DNA of 36,065 bases from Hyphomicrobiaceae bacterium (GCA_021775735.1 JAJFHG010000016.1:1-36065); one strand, 5' to 3'; counted from the first letter of the stretch, positions 25,928-34,780 are shown. Notes: generated by a model not told the origin, from the sequence alone. Made by a program: numbers and translations.

Positions 25928-26269
25928 ATGTCTTTCAAGTGGGTTTGGATCGCAGTGGCGATCATCATTGCGATTCCTGTTACAGCACCTCAGGTTGAAG
26001 CTGACGACACAGGCCTTGCATCCATTCATGATTTACGCCGTGAACGAGGTCGTTTGTGTCAGGCTGACCATTGGCACAGTGGCAGTGGATCAGGACGGAC
26101 CAAACGCGCTGCGAAGCGCGCTGCAATCGGATCATGGCAGAGTTTCACAGCTATGGAGTATGGTAGCGACTGGGCTCGTTTCCGTCGTGCGCGGTCAAAA
26201 GCCATTCGATGCAGTCGTACAGGACGGCGCAGTTATGATTGTACGGTTGAAGCGCGCCCCTGCCGCTAA
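25928..26269 (+). CDS. Small secreted basic protein, conserved in Hyphomicrobiales
   Basis: A 113-residue protein with a signal peptide of about 25 residues (hydrophobic core IAVAIIIAIPV, likely cleavage after VEA). The mature part is basic and has four Cys, in RLCQ, IRCS, YDCT and RPCR, so two disulfides are possible. The pattern HDLRRERGRLCQADHWHSGSGSG, then SWQSFTAMEYGSDWARF, recalls small conserved hypothetical proteins of Rhizobiales; function is unknown. GGAGAGAA precedes the ATG, and a terminator follows 18 bases after the stop. A 257-base gap separates it from the previous gene, so it is probably a single-gene unit. Confidence 0.75.
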   Translation: MSFKWVWIAVAIIIAIPVTAPQVEADDTGLASIHDLRRERGRLCQADHWHSGSGSGRTKRAAKRAAIGSWQSFTAMEYGSDWARFRRARSKAIRCSRTGRRSYDCTVEARPCR

Positions 26270-26287
26270 ACTGTACGTAACAGTACA

Positions 26288-26325
26288 AATAGTCGGAGCT
26301 TGAAAAGCTCTGGCTATTTTTATTT
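26288..26325 (+). terminator. Rho-independent terminator after the small secreted protein gene
   Basis: AATAG (26288-26292) pairs with CTATT (26314-26318), with an inner GAGCTT/AAGCTC stem and a GAA loop, followed by a T-rich run. It sits between this gene and the converging DUF937 gene. Confidence 0.75.
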
Positions 26326-26341
26326 GTGTGATGCGGGGTTG

Positions 26342-27121
26342 TCAGCGGCCAAGGAACAGGCGGCTCAAAATTGATTTTAAAATGCGCCAGCCGTAGCGGA
26401 ACACGATCAGCTGGATCAGATAACCAACGATGCCTTTGCTTTGAAAACCCAGCAAGTTGCCAAAGATTTGTCGTACCATTTTTCCGAGCATTGAGCCATT
26501 TGGGCGATCAACAGTTGGTCGGCGACCCTGGCTGGGGCGTCCACCGCGACGGATCATATCGGACAGGTCATCAAATGGGCTGCGCCGAGACCCACCACTA
26601 CGGCCACCGCCATAATCGACATTGTCTCCAGGCACGGGCAGAGGCTGTTGTGGGGCAAGGGAGGTATTACTGCCGCCAAAGCGTTGTGTCAGGTCGCCAA
26701 GTTGGTCGCCAACTTGATTTTCGATGCCGCCCATCATCGTCGCGGCAATCGCGGGAAGCATTTTTTCGATGATGCTTGGCTCAACGCCGGTTTCACGCCC
26801 AACACGTGCAGCAACGCCCCGGCTTTGATGCTTGGTCCCGAGGATTTGAGCAAGAAGGGCATCGCCATCTTGCTTCGTCTTGGCGGAGGCTAAGTCAGCG
26901 TCTTGTTCTAGATACTGAGCGTGTCCACCCTGGCCAACCATTTCAATTAAATCGGATATGCCGCCACGGCTGAGTGTATTGCGTTCTAGCGCCCGTGACA
27001 GCTCATCAACTAATCCACCACTAACTTTTTCTGCAGCCTGAGGTTCCAACCCGAAGGCCCCTGCCAAGGCATCATTGAGCGCACCACCCTGGTTGGCATG
27101 CAGGATATCAAGAATTTGCAA
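26342..27121 (-). CDS. DUF937-domain protein
   Basis: A 259-residue protein. Residues 1-160 form the helical DUF937 domain (LSRGGISDLIEMVGQGGH, GDALLAQILGTKHQSRGVAARVGRETGV, IIEKMLPAIAATMMGGI), which occurs alone in many proteobacterial proteins of unknown role. A Gly/Arg-rich linker (about 170-215) leads to a C-terminal hydrophobic segment (GYLIQLIVFRYGWRILKSIL) that may anchor it to the membrane. The start is TTG at 27121, supported by AAGGAG six bases upstream; no better ATG exists. The candidate structured RNA element lies 44 bases upstream of this start. Confidence 0.82.
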   Translation of the reverse strand: MQILDILHANQGGALNDALAGAFGLEPQAAEKVSGGLVDELSRALERNTLSRGGISDLIEMVGQGGHAQYLEQDADLASAKTKQDGDALLAQILGTKHQSRGVAARVGRETGVEPSIIEKMLPAIAATMMGGIENQVGDQLGDLTQRFGGSNTSLAPQQPLPVPGDNVDYGGGRSGGSRRSPFDDLSDMIRRGGRPSQGRRPTVDRPNGSMLGKMVRQIFGNLLGFQSKGIVGYLIQLIVFRYGWRILKSILSRLFLGR

Positions 27122-27152
27122 CCGGCTCTCCTTATTGTGTGTCGTGGTTCAA

Positions 27153-27252
27153 GCTTGGCATACCCCAAAAGTCCAAGCCCGCATAGCGGTGCCGGGTTGC
27201 GATAGGGGTTGCATCGCAAAATCCAGTCAAAGCAAGCATTTAGGACTTTTGG
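27153..27252. ncRNA. Candidate structured RNA element (three-way junction), strand unresolved
   Basis: The 307-base gap between the DUF937 gene and hppA holds nested inverted repeats. CCAAAAGTCC (27165-27174) and GGACTTTTGG (27243-27252) form a perfect 10-bp closing helix. Inside it, CCCGCA (27178-27183) pairs with TGCCGGG (27190-27196) with one bulge, directly followed by TTGCGAT (27197-27203) pairing with ATCGCAA (27213-27219). The last loop has GGGGT (27205-27209), which can pair with ACCCC (27162-27166) outside the closing helix. GCTTGG (27153-27158) can pair with CCAAGC (27173-27178), which would break the closing helix. Read on the minus strand it would be the DUF937 leader; on the plus strand, the distal hppA leader. 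I do not recognise the family. The rest of the gap (27253-27428) shows no gene. Confidence 0.45.
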
Positions 27253-27428
27253 CTGCGACCAAATCCCGCCCCGCGTGTGTGAGGGGCTTAGTTGCATGGG
27301 GTGCGCAGTTTTGGCATGGTCCGGCGGCACGACTCGCCCGTTCGGGCAGAGTGGCTGGCGTCATGTCCATGCCAACCGTTTTTTCAGTCAACTTTTAGAG
27401 CTTCGGCCCACTCGGGGGGACCAAAACA

Positions 27429-29591
27429 ATGAACGAAATTTACTGGGGCATTATTGCTTCCGGCCTGTTCGGCATTTTGTTTGCCGGTTATCTGGCCCGC
27501 ACTGTGATGAATGCAGATGCTGGCAATCAGAAGATGCAAGAAATTGCAGGCAACATTCGCGAGGGCGCCCAGGCGTACCTCAATCGTCAATATCAAACCA
27601 TTGCCGTTGTTGGTGTCGTTATCATGGCACTGGCTTGGTTTCTGCTCGGTCCAGCTGTTGCAGGTGGTTTTGCGATAGGTGCGATCTTGTCAGGCGTTGC
27701 TGGCTATGTCGGCATGCTCGTGTCAGTCCGTGCCAACGTACGGACTGCACAAGCGGCTTCCGTATCACTTGCGGGTGGTTTGGACATTGCCTTTAAAGCC
27801 GGTGCCGTAACGGGCTTGTTGGTGGCGGGCTTAGCTCTCATTGGTGTTTCTGCTTACTACATGTTCCTCACCGGACCCCTTGGCTACACGCCATCTGATC
27901 GCACGGTGATCGACGCTTTGGTGGCACTGGGCTTTGGTGCTTCGTTGATTTCGATCTTTGCCCGTCTTGGCGGCGGCATCTTTACCAAAGGTGCCGATGT
28001 TGGCGGCGACATGGTCGGCAAGGTTGAAGCTGGTATTCCGGAGGATGATCCACGTAACCCAGCAACAATTGCTGATAACGTGGGCGACAACGTTGGCGAT
28101 TGCGCGGGCATGGCAGCTGATCTCTTCGAGACATATGCCGTTACTGTTGTTGCAACGATGGTGCTTGCAGCGATCTTCTTTATCGACAACTCGGCGTTGC
28201 TGTCCAAGATGATGCTGTACCCGCTGGCGATCTGCGCAGCGTGTATTTTGACCTCGGTCATCGGCACCCTGTTTGTGAAGCTCGGCTCTAACAACTCCAT
28301 CATGGGCGCACTCTATAAAGGCTTCATCGCAACAGCGGTTTTGTCGATTGCTGGTCTTTATGCAGCAACAGAATACGTGTTGGGTGGCTTTGGCACGTTG
28401 GGCACCACAACATCCGGGACTGTGATCACCGGTTGGAACTTGTTCTACTGCGGTATTGTTGGTCTTGTTGTGACTGGTTTGATCATCTGGATCACGGAGT
28501 ACTACACCGGCATCGGCTACCGTCCGGTACGCTCCATTTGCCAGGCTTCTGTAACCGGTCACGGTACCAACGTTATTCAAGGCCTTGCCGTTTCATTGGA
28601 AGCAACCGCAATGCCAACGATTGTGATCGTTGCTGGTATCTTGATCACCTACAATCTGGCTGGTCTGTTCGGCACCGCGATTGCAACGACGACAATGCTT
28701 GGTCTTGCCGGCATGGTTGTTGCGTTGGATGCGTTTGGTCCTGTCACCGATAACGCAGGTGGCATTGCTGAAATGGCTGGTCTGCCGAAAGAAGTGCGCC
28801 GTTCAACGGATGCGCTTGATGCGGTTGGCAACACCACAAAAGCTGTCACCAAGGGCTATGCCATTGGTTCAGCCGGTCTTGGCGCGTTGGTGCTGTTTGC
28901 AGCCTACAACTACGATCTGCAGTACTTTATCGCTCAAGCCAATGAAGCCGGATCTACGACGTTCCAGTACTTCAAAGGTGTAGAGATCGACTTTGGCCTC
29001 GACAATCCTTACGTTGTTGTTGGTTTGCTCATGGGTGGTTTGATCCCGTTCTTGTTCTCCGGCATCGCGATGACCGCTGTTGGACGGGCTGCCTCATCCA
29101 TCGTTGAAGAAGTGCGTCGCCAGTTCAAAGAAAAGCCTGGCATCATGAAGGGTGAAGATCGCCCAGATTATGCCCGCGCTGTTGACCTTTTGACCCGCGC
29201 GGCAATCAAAGAGATGGTGGTGCCATCCTTGCTTCCGGTGTTGTCACCGATTGTTATGTTCGTTGTGATCAATGCTATTGGCGGTAAGGGTGCTGCATTC
29301 TCTGCGGTGGGCGCGATGCTCCTCGGTGTGATTGTGACCGGTGTATTCGTTGCCATCTCGATGACATCGGGTGGGGGTGCATGGGATAACGCCAAAAAGT
29401 CCTTCGAAGATGGCTTCGTCGACAAAGACGGCGTCAAGCACGAGAAGGGCAGTGAAGCCCACAAAGCTTCCGTAACTGGTGACACCGTTGGCGACCCGTA
29501 TAAAGATACTGCGGGTCCGGCTGTGAATCCTGCCATTAAAATCACCAACATCGTCGCGTTGCTGCTGTTGGCTGTTCTGTCGCACGGTTAA
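27429..29591 (+). CDS. hppA: Membrane-bound proton-translocating pyrophosphatase, K+-independent
   Basis: A 720-residue polytopic membrane enzyme (about 16 helices) that couples pyrophosphate hydrolysis to proton pumping. The substrate-binding motif [39 protein letters not shown] is intact at about residues 197-235. In [10 protein letters not shown], Lys471 and Thr474 are the two residues that mark the K+-independent H+ subclass; K+-dependent enzymes carry Ala and Gly/Ala there. The start is ATG with a G-rich site (GGGGGG) ahead. It is monocistronic: a strong terminator follows. It links pyrophosphate from biosynthesis to the proton gradient. Confidence 0.96.
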   Translation: MNEIYWGIIASGLFGILFAGYLARTVMNADAGNQKMQEIAGNIREGAQAYLNRQYQTIAVVGVVIMALAWFLLGPAVAGGFAIGAILSGVAGYVGMLVSVRANVRTAQAASVSLAGGLDIAFKAGAVTGLLVAGLALIGVSAYYMFLTGPLGYTPSDRTVIDALVALGFGASLISIFARLGGGIFTKGADVGGDMVGKVEAGIPEDDPRNPATIADNVGDNVGDCAGMAADLFETYAVTVVATMVLAAIFFIDNSALLSKMMLYPLAICAACILTSVIGTLFVKLGSNNSIMGALYKGFIATAVLSIAGLYAATEYVLGGFGTLGTTTSGTVITGWNLFYCGIVGLVVTGLIIWITEYYTGIGYRPVRSICQASVTGHGTNVIQGLAVSLEATAMPTIVIVAGILITYNLAGLFGTAIATTTMLGLAGMVVALDAFGPVTDNAGGIAEMAGLPKEVRRSTDALDAVGNTTKAVTKGYAIGSAGLGALVLFAAYNYDLQYFIAQANEAGSTTFQYFKGVEIDFGLDNPYVVVGLLMGGLIPFLFSGIAMTAVGRAASSIVEEVRRQFKEKPGIMKGEDRPDYARAVDLLTRAAIKEMVVPSLLPVLSPIVMFVVINAIGGKGAAFSAVGAMLLGVIVTGVFVAISMTSGGGAWDNAKKSFEDGFVDKDGVKHEKGSEAHKASVTGDTVGDPYKDTAGPAVNPAIKITNIVALLLLAVLSHG

Positions 29592-29620
29592 TTCAACCGC
29601 CGACAGTAGGACCTAAACAA

Positions 29621-29664
29621 ATACGGGCCTGGCTCCGCTAGGAGCCAGGCCCGTATTGTTTTTT
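29621..29664. terminator. Strong, probably bidirectional terminator between hppA and bamE
   Basis: A perfect 16-bp stem (29621-29636 with 29641-29656), a GCTA loop, and a T run on the plus-strand side (TGTTTTTT). An A-rich flank on the other side could provide a T run for transcripts from the converging bamE gene. Confidence 0.93.
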
Positions 29665-29777
29665 ACTTATGTTGTTGTGGGGTGGGAGGCATCGACCGGA
29701 GTGGGCAGACACGCGTGTGACCTGAAGTGCATTTCAGTTCCCGTGCCGTTGCGACCTACGCCGTAAGGAGAAGCATC

Positions 29778-30290
29778 CTAGTAGCCGCCGCCGTCGCCGC
29801 CAAAGATGGATGTGTTTTGTCCCAGGTTGCGGAACAGCTGCTTGAGGAGCCCATCTTCCTGGCCACCAGGCGCCGGTGTCGTGCGCGATATGTAATCAAA
29901 CACCTTGCCGTCTCTCAGGCCATAGTTGGCCATGCGATCAACGGTGCCGGTTTCGTTGAAATAAACGGCGACCACTTGGCGGTTTTTCTCAGATGGCTTG
30001 AAGAACGCTGACTGGGTGTGTGTACTTGAAATATAATAATACGCACTGCCGCTCTGGACCGTCGATGATGTTGTCGGTGTGCCAAGTTTTCCGCGCACCT
30101 GTTCTTTGCCCATTCCGGGCTGAACCTGTTGGATATCGCTGGCGTTGAGATGGTAACCGCGCTTGATAACCTGCTCAGCGCAGCCAGCAAGAGACCCTGC
30201 AAGGGCAGCGGAAATCAAGAGACCAAATGCACGGTGGCGTCGGGTCGTGGTGGTCAGCTTATTAAGTTTCGTCGTGCGCAACAGAATCAC
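29778..30290 (-). CDS. bamE: Outer membrane assembly lipoprotein BamE (SmpA/OmlA)
   Basis: A 170-residue lipoprotein of the BAM complex that inserts outer-membrane beta-barrels. The lipobox LAGC places lipidated Cys at residue 37. The SmpA/OmlA core follows: RGYHLNASDIQQVQPGMGKEQVRGKLGTPT, then YYYISSTHTQSAFFKPSEKNRQVVAVYFNETGTV. A Gly-rich C-terminal tail extends beyond the E. coli protein. The start is uncertain: GTG at 30290 gives an N-region of about 20 residues before the hydrophobic core, longer than usual, and nearby TTG codons are alternatives. It is divergent from the chaperone gene, as in other Rhizobiales. Confidence 0.9.
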   Translation of the reverse strand: MILLRTTKLNKLTTTTRRHRAFGLLISAALAGSLAGCAEQVIKRGYHLNASDIQQVQPGMGKEQVRGKLGTPTTSSTVQSGSAYYYISSTHTQSAFFKPSEKNRQVVAVYFNETGTVDRMANYGLRDGKVFDYISRTTPAPGGQEDGLLKQLFRNLGQNTSIFGGDGGGY

Positions 30291-30416
30291 CCAAGTTTTT
30301 GGCTCTCATCGCCCATATCGCTCGAAAGGGCCTTTTTCAATCGGCCTGTGCAGGCTATCCCAAGATTGCAGACGTGATAAACAGCCTGCGCCTGAGGACT
30401 GAGGATAAAATCAGAC

Positions 30417-31076
30417 GTGTCGCCCCTATCCAAGCTCTTGAAACGCGGTTCTAAACCCCAGGCTGGCCAGCTTTATGGCGCCGCCGTGGCTCAGGCACGT
30501 AAACCCGTATTTTATACCAGCACTGGCGCAGACGACACACCAGATGGCCGTTTGGCGGTGATTTCACTTCATATTCTGCTGATTTTGCAGCGCTTATCAG
30601 TGCCCACGCGGGGTTCACACAGTGCTGGCCCCATGGACGATGCGGACGAAAACGACGAGGTGGCTGCGCCCTCCGCGACAAGCGCTGACTTAGATCCAGC
30701 ACTTGGCCGCGCTTTAATGGAAGTTTTTGTGGAAGACCTCGATCAATCAATGCGCGAACTTGGCATTGGCGACATGGGTGTACCCAAACGCGTCAAAAAG
30801 GTGATGGCGCAATTCTATGAGCACGCGCGCCGTTATCGCGCGATACGACCAGATGATAACCAGAATGCCATGCACGCTTTGTTGAGCGATATGATTCCAG
30901 GCCTCACGGCGGACCCTTCGAGACTGAAACTTCTTGGTGCATACGTGCGCGATGTCGAGTGTGTGTTGGCTGCTGAGACAACCAGAAATTTAGCGGCAGG
31001 TCGCCTCAAATTTCCTGAAGTCAATTTCACGCAGCATAGCCGTGATCCTGCACAGGGCGGTGGAGTGGTTACATAA
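30417..31076 (+). CDS. Ubiquinol-cytochrome c chaperone family protein (CBP3/UQCC1-like)
   Basis: A 219-residue protein of the family that includes yeast Cbp3 and human UQCC1, needed for cytochrome b synthesis and complex III assembly. Family features are AVAQARKPVFYTSTGADDTPDGRLAVISLHILLILQRL, a variable loop, ALMEVFVEDLDQSMRELGIGDMGVPKRVKKVMAQFYEHARRY and the C-terminal YVRDVE helix. The start is GTG, with GAGGA about 11 bases upstream. Its stop overlaps the yceD start by one base, so translation is coupled. A bacterial role in bc1 assembly is inferred from homology. Confidence 0.87.
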   Translation: MSPLSKLLKRGSKPQAGQLYGAAVAQARKPVFYTSTGADDTPDGRLAVISLHILLILQRLSVPTRGSHSAGPMDDADENDEVAAPSATSADLDPALGRALMEVFVEDLDQSMRELGIGDMGVPKRVKKVMAQFYEHARRYRAIRPDDNQNAMHALLSDMIPGLTADPSRLKLLGAYVRDVECVLAAETTRNLAAGRLKFPEVNFTQHSRDPAQGGGVVT

Positions 31077-31603
31077 TGGAAAATATACTGAACTGGATCC
31101 ACAAGCTGGACGAGGTGGCGGACAAGCCACGTGCCTTTGAACGCGTGGCGACTGATCATCAGCGGCTAGGTTTGCTGGATGCGTTTGGGTTGGTCGCTTG
31201 TGACCGCTTCTCAGCACATTATCAGTTAAAGGTGATATCGGGTGCGCGTGTGGCGTTGGTGGGTCAGATAATAGCCGAGGGTGCGCAAGCTTGTGTTGTG
31301 ACGTTAGAGCCAGTGCCGTTCAGGCTAGATGAATACATCGACGTGACGTTTGCACCTAGTCTTACGCTCGCTCCGCAGGATCCTGAAATTGAACATGAGG
31401 CCTCATCACTTCAAGATGTTGAACCCTATTCTGGTTGTGAGCTGAATGTTGGTGACGTGTTGTTTGATCACTTTGGGTCAGCCTTGAACCCTTATCCACG
31501 GGCACCAGGAGCGGCCCTTGAAGGATCATTTGAGACGAACCCGGATCAAGACCAAACGACGCATCCATTTGCTGAATTGAAGAAGCTCAAAGACAAGGGA
31601 TAA
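31076..31603 (+). CDS. yceD: YceD family (DUF177) protein
   Basis: A 175-residue DUF177 protein. The conserved part includes VALVGQIIAEGAQACVVTLEPVPFRLDEYIDVTF and the acidic segment before CELNVGDVLFDHF. In bacteria this family is linked to 23S rRNA processing or ribosome assembly, and the gene often precedes rpmF; here, as in other alphaproteobacteria, rpmF is absent and plsX follows after a 228-base gap. Its ATG overlaps the stop of the chaperone gene. Confidence 0.88.
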   Translation: MENILNWIHKLDEVADKPRAFERVATDHQRLGLLDAFGLVACDRFSAHYQLKVISGARVALVGQIIAEGAQACVVTLEPVPFRLDEYIDVTFAPSLTLAPQDPEIEHEASSLQDVEPYSGCELNVGDVLFDHFGSALNPYPRAPGAALEGSFETNPDQDQTTHPFAELKKLKDKG

Positions 31604-31752
31604 GCCTGCAACACGCGTACGGACCGGTGCGACGAGGAACAAGGTGCGGTTTATCTTGACGATCGGGCACACTTTTCGGGCCTGCAACGTGAGAAAGCTG
31701 TTGTGTGCTATGGTGAACGCGCTATTTTCCGGCGGCTCATGGCATTTAGAGA

Positions 31753-31779
31753 CACCCACCGTACGTGCGACGGTGGGTG
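31753..31779 (+). promoter_or_regulatory. 10-bp hairpin in the plsX leader
   Basis: CACCCACCGT (31753-31762) pairs perfectly with ACGGTGGGTG (31770-31779) around a seven-base loop. The following CGTTTATAG is a poor T run, so it may be a weak terminator for the yceD operon or a leader structure for plsX, whose start is 53 bases on. Confidence 0.55.
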
Positions 31780-31831
31780 CGTTTATAGTGGGCTAGGAAA
31801 TCGCAGGCGACGACAGGGGGCACGTCTCTTC

Positions 31832-32881
31832 ATGGCAAACCGACGAACGCTTGCATTGGATGCAATGGGCGGTGACTTTGGGCCGGACGTTATTGTGGCC
31901 GGTGCTGCACTCTCACTTGAACGCCACCCAGAGTTAGAATTTTTATTATTTGGTGATGAAGCGCGCATCACAGCAGCGCTCACGGACCATCAAGCTCTGG
32001 CAGCCCGCGCCAAGATTGTACACACCGATACCATTGTGGAGATGACTGCCAAGCCCAGCCAGGCGTTGCGACGGGGTAAAGGTACCAGCATGTGGATGGC
32101 GCTTGATGCCGTGAAGCAAGGCCAAGCAGGAGCAGCTATTTCGGCGGGCAATACGGGTGCATTGATGGCGATGGCGAAGTTTATCTTTCGTCCGATGGCA
32201 GGTGTTGAGCGTCCCGCCATCGCAGCCCTTTGGCCAACGATTAATGCAGAATGCATTGTGTTGGATGTTGGTGCCAATATCGGAGCGAATGCGCGCCAAC
32301 TTGCTGACTTTGCCTTGCTCGGTGCGGCGATGGGTCGAGCATTGTTTCACATTGAAAAACCAACAGTTGGTTTGTTGAATGTGGGCGTTGAAGAGATCAA
32401 AGGTGATGGCGTTGTCAAAGAGGCTCACGCCCTGTTGAAAGGGTCCGACCTCCCTTTAACCTACAACGGATTCGTTGAAGGGCATCAGATTGGCCAGGGT
32501 GTCGTTGATGTCGTTGTTGTTGAAGGCTTTGCAGGTAATATAGCGCTAAAGACAGCCGAAGGTACCGCGCGCCAGATTGGGAAGTATTTGAAGGACGCCA
32601 TGCGTCGATCACTGGCCTCTAAAATCGGTGCCTTTCTTGCCCAAGGTGGATTTAAAGTTCTTAAAGCAAAAATGGATCCGCGCCGGGTCAATGGCGGCAC
32701 ATTCCTCGGTCTCAACGGAATTGCTGTAAAAAGTCACGGCGGTTCAGATGCTCTTGGCTTTGCAAGCGCCGTCGATCTTGGCTACGAAATGTCCCAAAGC
32801 GGACTGTTGAAGCGGTTGGCACATGACTTGGATGAATTTCATCAAAATCTAACCGACACTGGCGCGAGAACGTCGGGCTAG
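31832..32881 (+). CDS. plsX: Phosphate acyltransferase PlsX
   Basis: A 349-residue enzyme that makes acyl-phosphate from acyl-ACP at the start of phospholipid synthesis. The N-terminal LALDAMGGDFGPDVIV and the ISAGNTGALMAMAKF, VLDVGANIGANARQL, GLLNVGVEEIKGD and GGTFLGLNGIAVKSHG segments are all family signatures. I chose ATG 31832, which starts 10 residues before DAMGGD and follows AGGGGG. The frame is open 129 bases further upstream, but that part spans the leader hairpin and is not PlsX-like. It leads into fabH (137-base gap), a conserved lipid-synthesis pair. Confidence 0.95.
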   Translation: MANRRTLALDAMGGDFGPDVIVAGAALSLERHPELEFLLFGDEARITAALTDHQALAARAKIVHTDTIVEMTAKPSQALRRGKGTSMWMALDAVKQGQAGAAISAGNTGALMAMAKFIFRPMAGVERPAIAALWPTINAECIVLDVGANIGANARQLADFALLGAAMGRALFHIEKPTVGLLNVGVEEIKGDGVVKEAHALLKGSDLPLTYNGFVEGHQIGQGVVDVVVVEGFAGNIALKTAEGTARQIGKYLKDAMRRSLASKIGAFLAQGGFKVLKAKMDPRRVNGGTFLGLNGIAVKSHGGSDALGFASAVDLGYEMSQSGLLKRLAHDLDEFHQNLTDTGARTSG

Positions 32882-33018
32882 CGACGACTGGATTTTGAAG
32901 GGGCAAGACTTTTGGGTCAGTGCCATTTGGGCACACTGAATTTGTTATCTTGGGACGTGCTCAATCTGTTGGCATCTGATAGAGCAATAGGATCAATCCA
33001 AAGAAGGACATAAGACCG

Positions 33019-33996
33019 GTGGTAATCAATCGTTCGGTCATCCGTGGTGTTGGCGCTTATTTGCCAAAGAAGGTGATGACCAACCACGACCTGGCCAAAC
33101 TCGTCGATACGACGGATGAATGGATCGTTGCGCGATCTGGCATTCGTCAGCGTCATATCGCGGCAGATGGCGAGAACACATCGGATCTTGCAATTGCTGC
33201 GGCTCACCAAGCTCTGGTGCGCGCTAAGATCGATCCCGTCGATATTGACCTTGTAATTTGTGCAACGGCAACACCAGATCGGACGTTTCCGGCGACGGCT
33301 GTTCGTGTGCAAGCGGGCCTTGGTGTTACGAAGGGGGCTGCTTTTGATATTCAAGCCGTCTGCTCCGGTTTTGTGTATGCGTTGACGACAGCGGATAATT
33401 TTTTGAAAACAGGGCAATTCCGCCGCGCCCTTGTGATAGGGGCCGAAACATTTTCGCGCATTCTGGATTGGGAAGATCGATCTACGTGCGTGTTGTTTGG
33501 TGATGGCGCAGGTGCTGTTGTTCTGGAAGCAGAGCCACAGCACGGTGAACGCGAAGATCGCGGCATCCTGGCGACCCGCATTCGCTCTGACGGTCGCTAT
33601 GAAGATTTGCTTTATGTCGATGGTGGGCCAAGTTCAACCAAAACGGTTGGACACTTGCGCATGAACGGTCGTGAAGTGTTTCGCCATGCGGTTCAGAAAA
33701 TTTCTGGTGTCATTGAGGAGACACTTGTTGCCACCGGGTTCGCGGCAGACGAGATCGACTTGTTTGTGCCGCACCAGGCCAATCAGCGGATCCTGAACGG
33801 CATTGCCAAAAAGCTTGGCGTCGCTCCAGAAAAGATCGTCATTACACTTGATAATCATGGTAATACATCTGCTGCGTCTATTCCGCTAGCACTCAACCAT
33901 GCGTTTGAGGAGCATCTGATTAAGGAGGGCAGTCTCGTCCTCATGGAGGCGATGGGGGGTGGCTTCACCTGGGGTGCTGTTCTGGCCCGGTGGTAA
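33019..33996 (+). CDS. fabH: Beta-ketoacyl-ACP synthase III FabH
   Basis: A 325-residue enzyme that starts fatty-acid synthesis by condensing acetyl-CoA with malonyl-ACP. The thiolase-fold triad is complete: Cys115 in [10 protein letters not shown], His252 in VPHQANQRI and Asn282 in [10 protein letters not shown]. The [10 protein letters not shown] and C-terminal [10 protein letters not shown] motifs are also present. The start is GTG, with AAGAAGGA about ten bases upstream and a typical N-terminus ([16 protein letters not shown]). Confidence 0.96.
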   Translation: MVINRSVIRGVGAYLPKKVMTNHDLAKLVDTTDEWIVARSGIRQRHIAADGENTSDLAIAAAHQALVRAKIDPVDIDLVICATATPDRTFPATAVRVQAGLGVTKGAAFDIQAVCSGFVYALTTADNFLKTGQFRRALVIGAETFSRILDWEDRSTCVLFGDGAGAVVLEAEPQHGEREDRGILATRIRSDGRYEDLLYVDGGPSSTKTVGHLRMNGREVFRHAVQKISGVIEETLVATGFAADEIDLFVPHQANQRILNGIAKKLGVAPEKIVITLDNHGNTSAASIPLALNHAFEEHLIKEGSLVLMEAMGGGFTWGAVLARW

Positions 33997-34053
33997 GGTG
34001 CGTAACCTACTGTCATCCGTTTAATTTGCTGCGACGCAACACAAATTTTGGGG

Positions 34054-34080
34054 AATTATTGGCTGACAACTCCAATTATT
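34054..34080. promoter_or_regulatory. Inverted repeat in the fabH-ihfA gap
   Basis: AATTATTGG (34054-34062), nine bases, CCAATTATT (34072-34080): eight of nine positions are symmetric. It lies about 100 bases before ihfA in an AT-rich stretch. It could be an operator; autoregulation by IHF is possible, but the IHF consensus is not clearly met. Confidence 0.4.
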
Positions 34081-34183
34081 CGTTACTTTTCAGTTGGTTG
34101 GGCACTATCTTTGATTGACCTTATCGGCCACCACCGTTAGCATCGATAAATATGTTGATGACTGGCCTGGGGAGGCGACAGAG

Positions 34184-34504
34184 ATGCACGGCAAAACTTT
34201 GACACGCGCGGATCTGGCGGAGGCGGTTGTTCGCAAGATTGGGCTGCCCCGCAATGAATCTCAAGAACTCGTGGAGTTGGTGCTGGGAGAGATCTCGGCC
34301 AGCTTGGCGCGTGGTGAGCCAGTTAAGTTGTCTTCGTTTGGCTCCTTTGGCATCCGCCAAAAAGGTGAGCGGATTGGTCGTAATCCCAAGACAGGTAAAG
34401 AAGTGCCGATTACGCCTCGTAAGGTCTTGGTCTTCCGTCCCAGCAATATTATGAAAGAACGTATCAACGCGGGTATGCCCACAACCGCGAAAGCTGCGGA
34501 ATAA
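34184..34504 (+). CDS. ihfA: Integration host factor subunit alpha
   Basis: A 106-residue DNA-bending protein of the HU/IHF family. The N-terminal [31 protein letters not shown] and the DNA-contacting arm [41 protein letters not shown], with the conserved Pro in the RNPKTG tip, are typical of the alpha subunit. I chose ATG 34184, with GGGGAGG about seven bases ahead; the longer frame from 34115 is not IHF-like. Position after fabH and before a MerR gene is conserved in alphaproteobacteria. Confidence 0.95.
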   Translation: MHGKTLTRADLAEAVVRKIGLPRNESQELVELVLGEISASLARGEPVKLSSFGSFGIRQKGERIGRNPKTGKEVPITPRKVLVFRPSNIMKERINAGMPTTAKAAE

Positions 34505-34613
34505 TTTTTTATTCTCAAATTTGATAATCGCAGCGTTGCATTGATGATCATGTCATAGCGCACATCTGGCACCGTCTGTTCAGGCGGCAGCGCGCTCGCG
34601 TGCTCGTGATGAG

Positions 34614-34630
34614 ACTAAATTTAATTTAGT
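34614..34630. promoter_or_regulatory. 17-bp perfect palindrome ACTAAAT-TTA-ATTTAGT
   Basis: Perfect 7-bp arms around TTA. A related imperfect dyad, ACTAAATTGAGT, occurs at 34751-34762. Operator-like; the protein is unknown. Confidence 0.4.
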
Positions 34631-34767
34631 ACAGACGTCGACGCTTTTTCAGGGTACTCTACCGGTGTTGAACGAGGGCCTGGCGCATGGGTGCTTGGCC
34701 AGCGGGGTAAATGCGGTCGCTGCTTTATTTTCTTGTATTGGAGTGAGAGAACTAAATTGAGTGTTGT

Positions 34768-34780
34768 ACGCAAATTGCGT
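34768..34780. promoter_or_regulatory. 13-bp dyad ACGCAA-A-TTGCGT
   Basis: Perfect 6-bp arms around one base, five bases after the ACTAAATTGAGT dyad. The size suits a small dimeric regulator. Chance occurrence in this AT-rich stretch cannot be excluded. Confidence 0.3.

Noticed and set aside
27831-28580. 249-residue minus-strand frame inside hppA
   Set aside because: Lies entirely inside a well-conserved gene; composition (many Cys, Asn, His) is that of an antisense shadow.
31703-31831. N-terminal extension of PlsX
   Set aside because: In frame but spans the leader hairpin and does not resemble PlsX; ATG 31832 has a ribosome site and gives the normal length.
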